Below, piece after piece: positions 1 to 6,067 of a stretch of 6,669 bases of DNA (the stretch's first letter is position 1; every line of letters begins with the position of its first letter). Both the position numbers and the translations under genes were made by a program. The stretch spans positions 1 to 6,669 of the forward strand of contig USSL01000095.1 in assembly GCA_900557175.1 (NCBI GenBank), in the 5' to 3' direction. A model generated the notes under the pieces. It did no database searches, was not told the origin of the DNA, and saw nothing but the letters and a program-made list of their open reading frames with translations. Origin of the DNA: an uncultured Eubacteriales bacterium (lineage in GTDB: Bacteria > Bacillota > Clostridia > Lachnospirales > Lachnospiraceae).

Positions 1-140
1 TCCTTTGCAGTCACCTTTGGTAAATAATTTAATGCATAATTGCTTTCCTCAAGATGCTCTGCAAACAGCTCTGCTGTGCCTTCGTATTCAGGGAAGTAAC
101 CCTTTGTTAAATCAATCTTTGTTGTTGCTTTAACATTCAC
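1..140 (-). repeat. Protein-coding tandem repeat unit 3 (partial, diverged)
   Basis: Encodes residues 249-294 and runs off the left edge. It starts with the same VNVKATTKIDLTKGYF, then diverges (PEYEGTAELF). It replaces the cysteine of NYC with alanine and the GWLP tryptophan with tyrosine (NYLP). Confidence 0.75.
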
Positions 141-884
141 TTCTTCAACAACTTCTTTTTCAAAAGTTGCTTCAACCGTATAGTCATCGTCAATTTTCTC
201 AAACATAATTGATGATGTCTCTGTACCTAATGTATAAACAACCTCACCTGCACTGTTTGTTACTTTCCAGCCCGTCCACTTATAACCATCTTTTGCAACA
301 ACTGTCGGAAGCCATCCTAAACAATAGTTGCTTTCTTCAAGATGCTCTGCTGATAAAGCGCCTGTCTCCTGACCATAGCCTTCAAAGTAACCTTTTGTCA
401 AATCAATTTTTGTTACTGCTGTAACATTCACTTCTTCAACAACTTCTTTTTCAAAAGTTGCTTCAACCGTGTAATCCAAATCAGGATTATTGGCAAACAT
501 GATTGAAGATGCTCCGGCATCTAATGTATAGACTACCGCACCATTACTGTCTGTTACTTTCCAGCCTGTCCACTTATAACCATCTTTTGCAATGACTGTC
601 GGAAGCCATCCTAAACAATAATTGCTTTCCTCAAGATGTTCTGCTGACAAAACGCCCGTCTCCTGACCGTAGCCTTCAAAGTAACCTTTTGTCAAATCAA
701 TCTTTGTTGTTGCCTTAACATTCACGTCTTCCTTTGTCTCCTGAGACGTCTGTGCTGTGCCTGATGTCTGCTCAACAAAGCCAGTGTCTGTCACGGCAGC
801 GACAGCACTGGCAGCATTACCGCCGATTAACACAGCAGACAAACAAAGAGCAAAGGTCTTTGTCATTACTTTTCTCTTTTTCAT
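1..884 (-). CDS. Secreted tandem-repeat surface protein (N-terminal part, truncated by window edge)
   Basis: Read leftward from ATG at 884-882, this frame is open to the window edge and gives 294 residues with no stop, so the C-terminus is missing. Residues 1-30 look like a Sec signal peptide: basic MKKRKVMTK, a hydrophobic core FALCLSAVLIGG, and small residues ending SAVAA. A Thr/Gln/Glu-rich linker follows. From residue 54 come tandem repeats: unit 1 (54-151), unit 2 (152-248) and the start of unit 3 (249-294). Units 1 and 2 agree at about 82 of 97 positions. Each full unit carries KIDLTKGYFEGYG, EHLEESNYCLGWLP, a DGYKWTGWKV core and YTVEATFEKE. The GYxWTGWK...YTVEATF pattern resembles InlB-B/Listeria-Bacteroides type beta repeats, but I could not test that. 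An AGGAG site at 900-896 lies 11 nt from the ATG. The role is unknown; an extracellular, possibly wall-attached adhesin-like protein is plausible, but no anchor is visible here. Confidence 0.85.
   Translation of the reverse strand, partial: MKKRKVMTKTFALCLSAVLIGGNAASAVAAVTDTGFVEQTSGTAQTSQETKEDVNVKATTKIDLTKGYFEGYGQETGVLSAEHLEESNYCLGWLPTVIAKDGYKWTGWKVTDSNGAVVYTLDAGASSIMFANNPDLDYTVEATFEKEVVEEVNVTAVTKIDLTKGYFEGYGQETGALSAEHLEESNYCLGWLPTVVAKDGYKWTGWKVTNSAGEVVYTLGTETSSIMFEKIDDDYTVEATFEKEVVEEVNVKATTKIDLTKGYFPEYEGTAELFAEHLEESNYALNYLPKVTAK
141..431 (-). repeat. Protein-coding tandem repeat unit 2 (97 codons)
   Basis: Encodes residues 152-248. It is about 84% identical to unit 1 at the protein level. 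A 49-nt stretch (422-470) spanning the unit 1/unit 2 junction recurs exactly at 131-179, the unit 2/unit 3 junction, offset by 291 nt (97 codons). This points to duplication of a whole unit or to homogenisation between units. Confidence 0.85.
432..725 (-). repeat. Protein-coding tandem repeat unit 1 (98 codons)
   Basis: Encodes residues 54-151 of the secreted protein, from VNVKATTKIDL to FEKEVVEE. It has one cysteine (in NYCLGW) and aromatic residues in KWTGWKV. It is one codon longer than unit 2 because of an insertion near residue 133. Confidence 0.85.
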
Positions 885-930
885 GTCTTTTTTTACTCCT
901 CTCTTTCTTCAAAAAACAATCTCATAGTTC

Positions 931-957
931 TGCATATGACAGCATGTGATATATGCA
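931..957 (-). other. Inverted repeat in the leader of the secreted protein mRNA
   Basis: TGCATAT (931-937) and ATATGCA (951-957) are perfect complements around a 13-nt loop. In the transcript this would be a weak, AU-rich hairpin between the start site and the ribosome binding site. There is no U-tract, so it is not a terminator. It may be a stability element or chance. Confidence 0.3.
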
Positions 958-970
958 TCCTATAGTCTAT

Positions 971-998
971 ATTATAGTCTTAATTTTTAAGATGTCAA
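971..998 (-). promoter_or_regulatory. Full-consensus sigma-A-type promoter for the secreted protein gene
   Basis: On the minus strand TTGACA (998-993) and TATAAT (976-971) are both perfect matches to the housekeeping consensus, with a 16-nt spacer. Transcription would start near 964, giving an untranslated leader of about 80 nt before the ATG at 884. The match to both hexamers makes this the strongest promoter call in the window. The spacer is almost entirely a palindrome (separate entry), so the promoter is probably controlled. Confidence 0.85.
978..992. promoter_or_regulatory. Candidate operator: palindrome inside the promoter spacer
   Basis: TCTTAA-TTT-TTAAGA is a perfect inverted repeat (6-nt arms, 3-nt centre) lying between the -35 and -10 boxes of the secreted protein promoter. 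A protein bound here would block RNA polymerase directly. The divergent XRE-type regulator next door is the obvious candidate ligand, but that is inference; an AT-rich palindrome can also arise by chance. Confidence 0.5.
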
Positions 999-1003
999 TG
1001 CAA

Positions 1004-1026
1004 AAAGTCGCTATTTTTAAGACTTT
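1004..1026. promoter_or_regulatory. Second candidate operator: inverted repeat AAAGTC-N11-GACTTT
   Basis: Six-nt arms at 1004-1009 and 1021-1026 are perfectly complementary. The element sits just upstream of the -35 box of the secreted protein promoter and also upstream of the regulator gene. It includes ATTTTTAAGA (1013-1022), which also occurs at 983-992 overlapping the first palindrome; the two copies are 30 bp apart, about three helical turns. This fits paired binding on one DNA face, but function is inferred. Confidence 0.4.
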
Positions 1027-1034
1027 CCGCATTT

Positions 1035-1063
1035 TTGTAAGCTTTTGCCTTATTATATATTCT
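1035..1063 (+). promoter_or_regulatory. Weak candidate promoter for the XRE regulator gene
   Basis: TTGTAA (1035-1040) and TATTCT (1058-1063) are 17 nt apart, each only a partial consensus match. The AT-rich run 1051-1061 offers overlapping alternatives such as TATTAT. A start site downstream of 1063 would leave almost no leader and could cut into the Shine-Dalgarno at 1067-1072, so the true promoter may lie further upstream, among the operator-like repeats. Confidence 0.3.
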
Positions 1064-1080
1064 AAGAAAGGACTTGATTT

Positions 1081-1422
1081 ATGAAAGATATCGGAGAAGT
1101 ATTAAAAAACGCACGAGAAAATAAAGAATATACTCAGAAAAGAGTCATGGAGCTTACCGGAATTAACAAAAAATCTCTTTCCGGTTATGAAAACAATGTT
1201 GCCGAGCCCGACCTTGCTACATTTTCAAAACTGGCTCAGCTTTATGGCCTGTCGGCTGATGAAGTATTAGAAATTAAGCCTTGCCTGACAGCTGCCATCC
1301 CCCTCTCAAAACTTGATATGAAGCTTTTAGCCACATTAGAAACTTTGGGAGAAAATCGAAAAAAAGAAGTGCTTGTTCAACTGGAAGCACTTGTACGCTA
1401 TATTAATCAAAACGAAAAATAA
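1081..1422 (+). CDS. XRE/Cro-C1 family helix-turn-helix regulator, 113 aa
   Basis: Residues 3-64 form a compact XRE-type DNA-binding domain. IGEVLKNARENKEYTQKRV opens the fold, ELTGINKKSLSGYENNVAEP is the helix-turn-helix with its typical SxYENxxxxP ending, and LATFSKLAQLYGLSADEVLEI closes it. Residues 77-111 (LDMKLLATLETLGENRKKEVLVQLEALVRYI) are predicted helical and may serve dimerisation; there is no peptidase or other sensing domain. AAAGGA at 1067-1072, 8 nt from the ATG, supports this start. The gene is divergent from the secreted protein gene and convergent with the transporter gene, ending 13 nt before a strong terminator hairpin. The isolated divergent layout suggests control of the secreted protein and of itself. 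The ligand and operator are not known; a solitary prophage-type repressor is less likely because no phage genes are present. Confidence 0.9.
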   Translation: MKDIGEVLKNARENKEYTQKRVMELTGINKKSLSGYENNVAEPDLATFSKLAQLYGLSADEVLEIKPCLTAAIPLSKLDMKLLATLETLGENRKKEVLVQLEALVRYINQNEK

Positions 1423-1435
1423 TCCTTCTTTTAAA

Positions 1436-1489
1436 ATACAAAAGACGCTGCACCGTCACCTTTTGGTAACGGCACAGCGTCTTTTGTAT
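1436..1489. terminator. Strong bidirectional intrinsic terminator
   Basis: ATACAAAAGACGCTG (1436-1450) pairs perfectly with 1475-1489, a 15-bp stem. An inner helix (CCGT/ACGG, then ACC/GGT) continues to a TTTT loop at 1461-1464. The A-rich left arm and T-rich right arm supply a U-tract in both directions; leftward the transcript reads TTTTGTATTTT. It lies between the 3' ends of the convergent regulator and transporter genes and serves both. Confidence 0.9.
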
Positions 1490-1501
1490 CTCTATATTTC
1501 C

Positions 1502-2845
1502 TTATTGTTCTTCATAAGACTTTGTCAGCTTTCTCACAACGCCAAGACAGGCAAGAATTGCAATTAAGTTCGGAAGAACCATCAGACCATTAAACATATC
1601 CGATAGATTCCATACTAAATCTACTTTTAAAACTGAACCGACAATCACAAATATGAGTACAAGCACACTGTAAACTCTGACAGCCTTCTTGCCGAACAAT
1701 GATTGTACATTCACTTCGCCGAAATAATACCAGCCGACAATCGTTGTAAAAGCAAAAAACAGCATACAGATAGCAATAAATATTTTACCGAACGAGCCGA
1801 ATCCGGCATCAAAAGCACTCTGGGCAAGCTCAGAGCCTGTCAGTCCGCTTCCGAGAACATTTGTTGAAAGAATCACAAGTGCTGTCAATGTCAAAATGAC
1901 AAAAGTATCAATAAACACACCCATCATTGCAATAATTCCCTGGTCACACGGATGCTTCACATCTGCCGTCGCATGCGCATGAGGCGTTGAGCCCATACCG
2001 GCCTCATTTGAAAAAAGACCTCTCGCCACACCAAAGCGCATTGCCTTTTGCACCGTGACGCCAAGAACACCGCCGGCAACAGCCTGAGGTGCAAAAGCAC
2101 CGACGAAAATATCTTTGACCGCCTGTACGACACCATGCGGAAACATACACAAAATAACAATGCAGCCGACAATATAAAGCAGCGCCATCAACGGCACAAT
2201 TTTTTCTGTCACTCTCGCAATTCTTTTAATGCCGCCTAAAAAAATCACTCCGGCAACAACTGCCACACAAATACCGATGACTAAAGGCTCTACATGAAAA
2301 GCATTGGCAAAGGACACCCCGATTGAATTGGACTGAACCATATTGCCCATAAAACCAAGTGCAAGAATAATAGCAATTGAAAAAAATGTTGAAAGGAATT
2401 TTCCGAATTTGCCTTTAAATATGTAGCGGATATAATAAACCGGACCGCCAACGACCGTGCCGTTTTTATTGACACGGGTATGCTGCGCCATAACAGCCTC
2501 CGCATAAATGGTTGCCATACCAAAAAATGCACTCACCCACATCCAGAATATAGCGCCTGCGCCACCGGAAGCAATGGCTGTTGCCGCACCTGCAATATTT
2601 CCAGTACCTACCTGTGCTGCGATTGCAGTTGTCAGCGCCTGAAATGAGCTGAGCCCATTCTCACCATTTTTCCCATGAAGTGAAAAGTTTCCGAACAGCG
2701 CTTTCATCCCGGCCTTAAATTTTCTTACCTGAATAAAACGAAGGCTGACTGTAAAAATCACACCTGCGCCCACAAGCAGAAATAAAAGCGCATAATCCCA
2801 TAAAAACTTATTCACACAATTGACAACATTCATTACAAAATCCAT
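1502..2845 (-). CDS. Sodium:alanine/glycine symporter, AGCS family, 447 aa
   Basis: A multi-pass inner membrane transporter expected to import alanine or glycine with sodium, of the AlsT/DagA/GlyP type. QVGTGNIAG at residues 78-86 matches the conserved unwound first-core-helix region of this LeuT-like fold. GGAGAIFWMWVSAFFGMA at 94-111 fits the AGCS family signature. GGPVYYI near 133-140 and the GMGSTPHAHA segment are also typical. Length fits the usual 440-490, and hydrophobic stretches fit about 10-11 membrane helices. The ATG at 2845-2843 follows a GAGG site (2856-2853) by 7 nt. The leader carries a tandem glycine riboswitch, which makes glycine the likely physiological substrate or signal. 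The gene follows purD with no terminator between them and ends at the shared terminator. Family is certain; substrate preference is inferred. Confidence 0.95.
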   Translation of the reverse strand: MDFVMNVVNCVNKFLWDYALLFLLVGAGVIFTVSLRFIQVRKFKAGMKALFGNFSLHGKNGENGLSSFQALTTAIAAQVGTGNIAGAATAIASGGAGAIFWMWVSAFFGMATIYAEAVMAQHTRVNKNGTVVGGPVYYIRYIFKGKFGKFLSTFFSIAIILALGFMGNMVQSNSIGVSFANAFHVEPLVIGICVAVVAGVIFLGGIKRIARVTEKIVPLMALLYIVGCIVILCMFPHGVVQAVKDIFVGAFAPQAVAGGVLGVTVQKAMRFGVARGLFSNEAGMGSTPHAHATADVKHPCDQGIIAMMGVFIDTFVILTLTALVILSTNVLGSGLTGSELAQSAFDAGFGSFGKIFIAICMLFFAFTTIVGWYYFGEVNVQSLFGKKAVRVYSVLVLIFVIVGSVLKVDLVWNLSDMFNGLMVLPNLIAILACLGVVRKLTKSYEEQ

Positions 2846-2860
2846 TTTTCTTCCTCATTT

Positions 2861-2920
2861 CCTTAATTTTAATATCATTAAGGACAGAGTTTTCATACAT
2901 TTTTTTCTTACACTGTCCTT
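2861..2920 (-). promoter_or_regulatory. Riboswitch expression platform with competing hairpins
   Basis: AAGGACAG (2920-2913, the 3' end of aptamer 2) can pair with CTGTCCTT (2887-2880) across a 25-nt loop. Alternatively CCTTAAT (2883-2877) can pair with ATTAAGG (2867-2861) across 9 nt, placing a stem directly before the GAGG ribosome binding site (2856-2853). The two share 2883-2880 and cannot form together. Glycine-stabilised P1 of aptamer 2 (CTCTG with CAGTG, one mismatch) would occupy the CAG of the first hairpin and favour the second. That suggests glycine lowers translation. No U-tract follows either hairpin, so control is more likely translational than by termination. Confidence 0.6.
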
Positions 2921-3090
2921 TTGCCTGAGAGATTCGCGGATCAACCACTTTCACCTTCGGCACCCATCTAAGGGATTCTCCAGAGAGCCATCTGATTACA
3001 GTCCCATCTTCCGTCATTGACGAAAGATACCTGAGAGTATTATTCCTTCGGCGGGTAAAACCTGCTTTCCTGCAACCTTCAACTGGCCTA
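2911..3090 (-). ncRNA. Tandem (two-aptamer) glycine riboswitch in the AGCS leader
   Basis: Two copies of the glycine aptamer core are readable on the minus strand. Aptamer 1 has GGAAAG (3070-3065), CGCCGAAGG (around 3053-3045), ACTCTCAGGT (3038-3029) and GGGACTG (3005-2999). Aptamer 2 has CTGGAGAAT (around 2983-2975), GTGCCGAAGG (2963-2954) and TCTCTCAGGC ending AAAAGGACAG (2932-2913). The order GGAGA / GCCGAAGG / CTCTCAGG / GGAC, given twice with a short linker, is diagnostic of the gcvT-type element. CAGT near 3087-3084 can pair with ACTG (3002-2999) as aptamer 1 P1. Upstream only a weak promoter is visible (TTTAAA near 3119-3114, about 17 nt from TAAATA), so transcription may be separate or may read through from purD. 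The outer boundaries are approximate. Confidence 0.93.
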
Positions 3091-3114
3091 TATTTAATTT
3101 TTTATGGATATCCT

Positions 3115-4377
3115 TTAAAAATCTTTACCGATATCTTTTCTGCAATATTTATTTGCAAAGTTTACCCACTGCGTTGCTGCATAGGCATTCTTTCTCGCCT
3201 CAGATAAATCTTTGCCCTTTGCTGTCACGCCGAGTACGCGGCCGCCGTTTGTCACAATGCCGTCCCCGGTCTGTTTTGTGCCGGCATGGAAACAATAATA
3301 GCCGTCCCTGCCGTCAAAATTCTCAAGGCCTGTAATCTTAAGCCCCTTCTCATATTTTTCAGGATAACCGTCAGACGCCAAAATTACACAGACTGCCGCA
3401 TTATCCTCAAACTCCAAGTCAATCTTATCCAGTGTACCGTCAATACATGCTTCAAACACATCAATAATATCTGTCTTCATTCTCGGCAGTACAACCTGCG
3501 CTTCCGGATCACCGAAACGGGCATTGTACTCAAGCACCTTCGGTCCGTCCTCAGTCAGCATCAGGCCGACAAAAAGTACGCCCTTAAACGTTCTACCCTC
3601 GTCTGCCATCGCCCTGATTGTTTTTTCAAACACCTCGCTCTGACAAAACTGCTGCATTTCTTCAGTGTAATAAGGGCTTGGTGAAAATGTGCCCATACCA
3701 CCTGTGTTTAAGCCTTTGTCACCGTCCTTGGCACGCTTGTGATCCTGTGCAGATGTCATCGGCTTAATCGTTTTGCCGTCACTAAAACAGAGCACAGAAA
3801 CTTCACGTCCGGTCATAAATTCTTCAATGACAATTTTGTCACCGGCTGTGCCGAACTGCTTATCAAGCATTAATGTCTTCACACCTGCTTTGGCTTCTTC
3901 TAATGTATTGCAGATAAGAACGCCTTTGCCAAGTGCCAGCCCGTCTGCCTTTAAAACGATCGGCATTTTCGCTGTCTCAAGATAGTCCAGTGCTGCCCCG
4001 GCATCTGTAAACGTTTCATAACCGGCTGTCGGCACATGATACTTTTTCATTAAATCTTTTGAGAATGCTTTTGAGCCCTCAATGATCGCTGCATTGGCTC
4101 TCGGTCCGAAAACTCTTAAACCTTCCGCCTCGAAAGCATCGACAATACCGCCCACAAGCGGATCATCCATACCGATCACAGTTAAATCAACTGCCTTTTC
4201 TTTTGCAAAAGCGACAAGCTTTTCAAATTCCATCGCCTGTATGTCCACACACTCTGCCAGAGAAGCAATACCTGCATTGCCCGGCGCACAATAAATTTTA
4301 TCCACTTTACTGCTTTTTGAAACCTGATATGCAATGGCGTGTTCTCTGCCGCCGCTGCCTACAATAAGTACCTTCAC
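3115..4377 (-). CDS. purD: Phosphoribosylamine-glycine ligase (GAR synthetase), 420 aa
   Basis: Cytosolic enzyme joining 5-phosphoribosylamine and glycine with ATP to give GAR, the second step of de novo purine synthesis. The N-domain begins VLIVGSGGREHAIA (residues 3-16) with CAPGNAG at 30-36. The ATP-grasp core includes GSKAFSKDLM (101-110), VLKADGLALGKGV (141-153), EEFMTGREVSV (185-195), LNTGGMGTFSP (223-233) and YNARFGDPEAQ (284-294). The C-domain follows (VILASDGYP, FHAGT). Length matches the family (about 420-430). The start is GTG, overlapping the purN stop as GTGA. GGAGG (4389-4385), inside the last codons of purN, lies 7 nt upstream, supporting coupled translation. GMDDPL at 69-74 replaces the GPEAPL seen in E. 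coli-type enzymes. It is the last pur gene here; the next gene downstream is the glycine-regulated transporter. Confidence 0.97.
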   Translation of the reverse strand: MKVLIVGSGGREHAIAYQVSKSSKVDKIYCAPGNAGIASLAECVDIQAMEFEKLVAFAKEKAVDLTVIGMDDPLVGGIVDAFEAEGLRVFGPRANAAIIEGSKAFSKDLMKKYHVPTAGYETFTDAGAALDYLETAKMPIVLKADGLALGKGVLICNTLEEAKAGVKTLMLDKQFGTAGDKIVIEEFMTGREVSVLCFSDGKTIKPMTSAQDHKRAKDGDKGLNTGGMGTFSPSPYYTEEMQQFCQSEVFEKTIRAMADEGRTFKGVLFVGLMLTEDGPKVLEYNARFGDPEAQVVLPRMKTDIIDVFEACIDGTLDKIDLEFEDNAAVCVILASDGYPEKYEKGLKITGLENFDGRDGYYCFHAGTKQTGDGIVTNGGRVLGVTAKGKDLSEARKNAYAATQWVNFANKYCRKDIGKDF

Positions 4378-5009
4378 GCTTCTTCCTCCTCAATTTCAAC
4401 AATGCCGTCTTTTACTGTGACGCGGCCGCCGGCAATCGCATCAATGACCTTAGGCATGATGACCCATTCGGCCTGCTCCATAATCCGCCGCTGCAAAGTT
4501 TCCGGCGTATCGCCCGGTCTGACTTCGACCGCTTTTTGCATAATAATCGGGCCCGTGTCTGTTCCCTCATCAACAAAATGCACCGTAGCGCCGCTGACTG
4601 TAACGCCCTTTTTAAGCGCCGCCTCATGAACATGAAGTCCGTAATAGCCCTGTCCGCAAAAAGATGGGATCAGAGACGGATGAATATTAATAATTTTATT
4701 TCTGAACTTTGATATAATCGCAGGCGGTACAACAACCATAAAGCCGGCAAGCACAACAAGGTCTATTCCTGCCTCTGTGAGCGCCTCAAGTAAAGCATCA
4801 TTAAAAGCTTCTCTCGTCTCAAAAGACTTCGGTGAAATACAGCGGGCGCATATACCATGATTTTTCGCCCGTGTAAGCGCATAAGCGTTCGGATTATTGC
4901 TAATCACAACCTCGATTTTTGCATTGCGTACACTGCCGTCCTCAATACGGTCAATAATCGCCTGAAGATTCGTTCCCGAACCTGATACAAGCACTGCCAG
5001 TTTTAGCAT
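4374..5009 (-). CDS. purN: Phosphoribosylglycinamide (GAR) formyltransferase, 211 aa
   Basis: Cytosolic enzyme transferring the formyl group of 10-formyltetrahydrofolate to GAR, giving FGAR. The phosphate-binding start [15 protein letters not shown] is at residues 4-18. The catalytic Asn and His fall in [11 protein letters not shown] (N108, H110). The folate-site segment [16 protein letters not shown] holds H144 and D151, matching N106, H108, H137 and D144 of the E. coli enzyme. Length is normal (about 190-215). The ATG overlaps the end of purM by 7 nt, with an AAAGGTG-like site upstream inside purM. The final four bases overlap purD. A Glu-rich C-terminal tail (VEIEEEEA) also encodes the purD ribosome binding site. 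Confidence 0.97.
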   Translation of the reverse strand: MLKLAVLVSGSGTNLQAIIDRIEDGSVRNAKIEVVISNNPNAYALTRAKNHGICARCISPKSFETREAFNDALLEALTEAGIDLVVLAGFMVVVPPAIISKFRNKIINIHPSLIPSFCGQGYYGLHVHEAALKKGVTVSGATVHFVDEGTDTGPIIMQKAVEVRPGDTPETLQRRIMEQAEWVIMPKVIDAIAGGRVTVKDGIVEIEEEEA

Positions 5010-6028
5010 AAAACCACACCTTTTTCTCCGGCTTTAATCTCACCGATTCTGTAAACTGTTTCACCGGCAGCCTCAAGCACCTTCATCGCCTCGTCAGCTT
5101 TATCCGGCGCAACAGCAAGCACCATGCCGATACCCATGTTATATGTATTGTACATCACTTTTTCTTCAACATCGCCTTTTTTAGCCATCAGCTTAAAGAT
5201 TGCAGGCACTTCATAGCTGTCCTTGTAAACAACTGCCTGAACGCCGTCGTGAAGCATTCTCGGAATATTTTCATAAAAACCGCCGCCTGTGATATGACTG
5301 CAGCCCTTTACTTTAATGCCGTTATTTTTAAGCGCCTTCATTGCTTTAACATAAATTCTTGTCGGTTCAATTAAAGCTTCGCCTAATGTCTTTTCAAGTT
5401 CGTCATAATAAGTATTTAAGGATTCCTCTGTCATATCAAAAATCTTGCGGACTAATGAAAAACCATTGCTGTGAACACCCGATGATGCAAGACCTAAAAG
5501 CACATCACCTTCGGCGATATCCTTTCCTGTGATTAAATCCTTTTTATCAACAACACCGACTGCAAAGCCTGCAAGGTCATATTCATCTTCAGGATAAAAG
5601 CCCGGCATCTCTGCTGTCTCACCGCCGACTAAAGCTGCATCGGACTGAAGGCAGCCTTCAGAAACGCCCTTAACGATTTGGGCAATCTTTGACGGCGTAT
5701 TTTTGCCGCAGGCAATATAATCAAGGAAGAATAAAGGCTCACCGCCCGCACATGCAATATCGTTGACACACATTGCCACACAGTCAATACCGACAGTATC
5801 ATGCTTATCCATAATAAACGCAAGCTTTAACTTTGTACCAACGCCGTCTGTCCCCGAAACAAGTGTCGGTTCCTCCATATCCTTAAACTTTTTCATAGAA
5901 AAGGCGCCGGAAAATCCGCCGATATCTGTCAAAACCTCCGGACGCATTGTCTTTGCCACATGTTCCTTCATCAAACGTACCGATTCATAACCGGCTTCAA
6001 TATCCACACCAGAATTCTTATAATCCAT
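5003..6028 (-). CDS. purM: Phosphoribosylformylglycinamidine cyclo-ligase (AIR synthetase), 341 aa
   Basis: Cytosolic ATP-dependent enzyme closing the imidazole ring of FGAM to give AIR. Recognised by [12 protein letters not shown] at the N-terminus, [13 protein letters not shown] (58-70), the [26 protein letters not shown] segment (81-106), [12 protein letters not shown] (134-145), [15 protein letters not shown] (181-195) and [15 protein letters not shown] (243-257). Length fits the family (340-350). I place the start at ATG 6028-6026. AGGAGG (6040-6035) is 6 nt upstream of it, but only 3 nt from the adjacent ATG at 6031. An upstream in-frame TTG at 6046 would put that site inside the gene and add six residues (MARRTM) unlike the family start. 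It follows purF after a 39-nt gap and overlaps purN by 7 nt. Confidence 0.97.
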   Translation of the reverse strand: MDYKNSGVDIEAGYESVRLMKEHVAKTMRPEVLTDIGGFSGAFSMKKFKDMEEPTLVSGTDGVGTKLKLAFIMDKHDTVGIDCVAMCVNDIACAGGEPLFFLDYIACGKNTPSKIAQIVKGVSEGCLQSDAALVGGETAEMPGFYPEDEYDLAGFAVGVVDKKDLITGKDIAEGDVLLGLASSGVHSNGFSLVRKIFDMTEESLNTYYDELEKTLGEALIEPTRIYVKAMKALKNNGIKVKGCSHITGGGFYENIPRMLHDGVQAVVYKDSYEVPAIFKLMAKKGDVEEKVMYNTYNMGIGMVLAVAPDKADEAMKVLEAAGETVYRIGEIKAGEKGVVLC

Positions 6029-6067
6029 CATTGTCCTCCTCGCCAAAAGGCTTTTATCATCTTATTT

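Noticed and set aside
816..884. Lipoprotein signal on the secreted protein (cysteine in FALCLSA)
   Set aside because: The residues before the cysteine (FAL) do not fit a lipobox, which needs a small residue just before Cys, and the cysteine lies early in the hydrophobic core; an ordinary signal peptide fits better.
209..949. Plus-strand open frames at 209-424 and 734-949
   Set aside because: They are antisense shadows of the repeat protein gene, with low-complexity Leu/Ser/Gln composition and no ribosome binding sites.
2808..3017. 69-residue open frame (minus strand) upstream of the transporter
   Set aside because: It is a translation of aptamer 2 and the expression platform in another frame, with no ribosome binding site and no protein character; the RNA element explains the sequence.
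3104..3111. Palindrome GGATATCC after purD as a terminator
   Set aside because: The arms are only four bases with no loop and no following U-tract, so it cannot form a terminator hairpin.
6029..6046. TTG at 6046 as the purM start (347 residues)
   Set aside because: The AGGAGG site lies downstream of this TTG, and the extra MARRTM does not resemble purM N-termini; ATG at 6028 has the right spacing.
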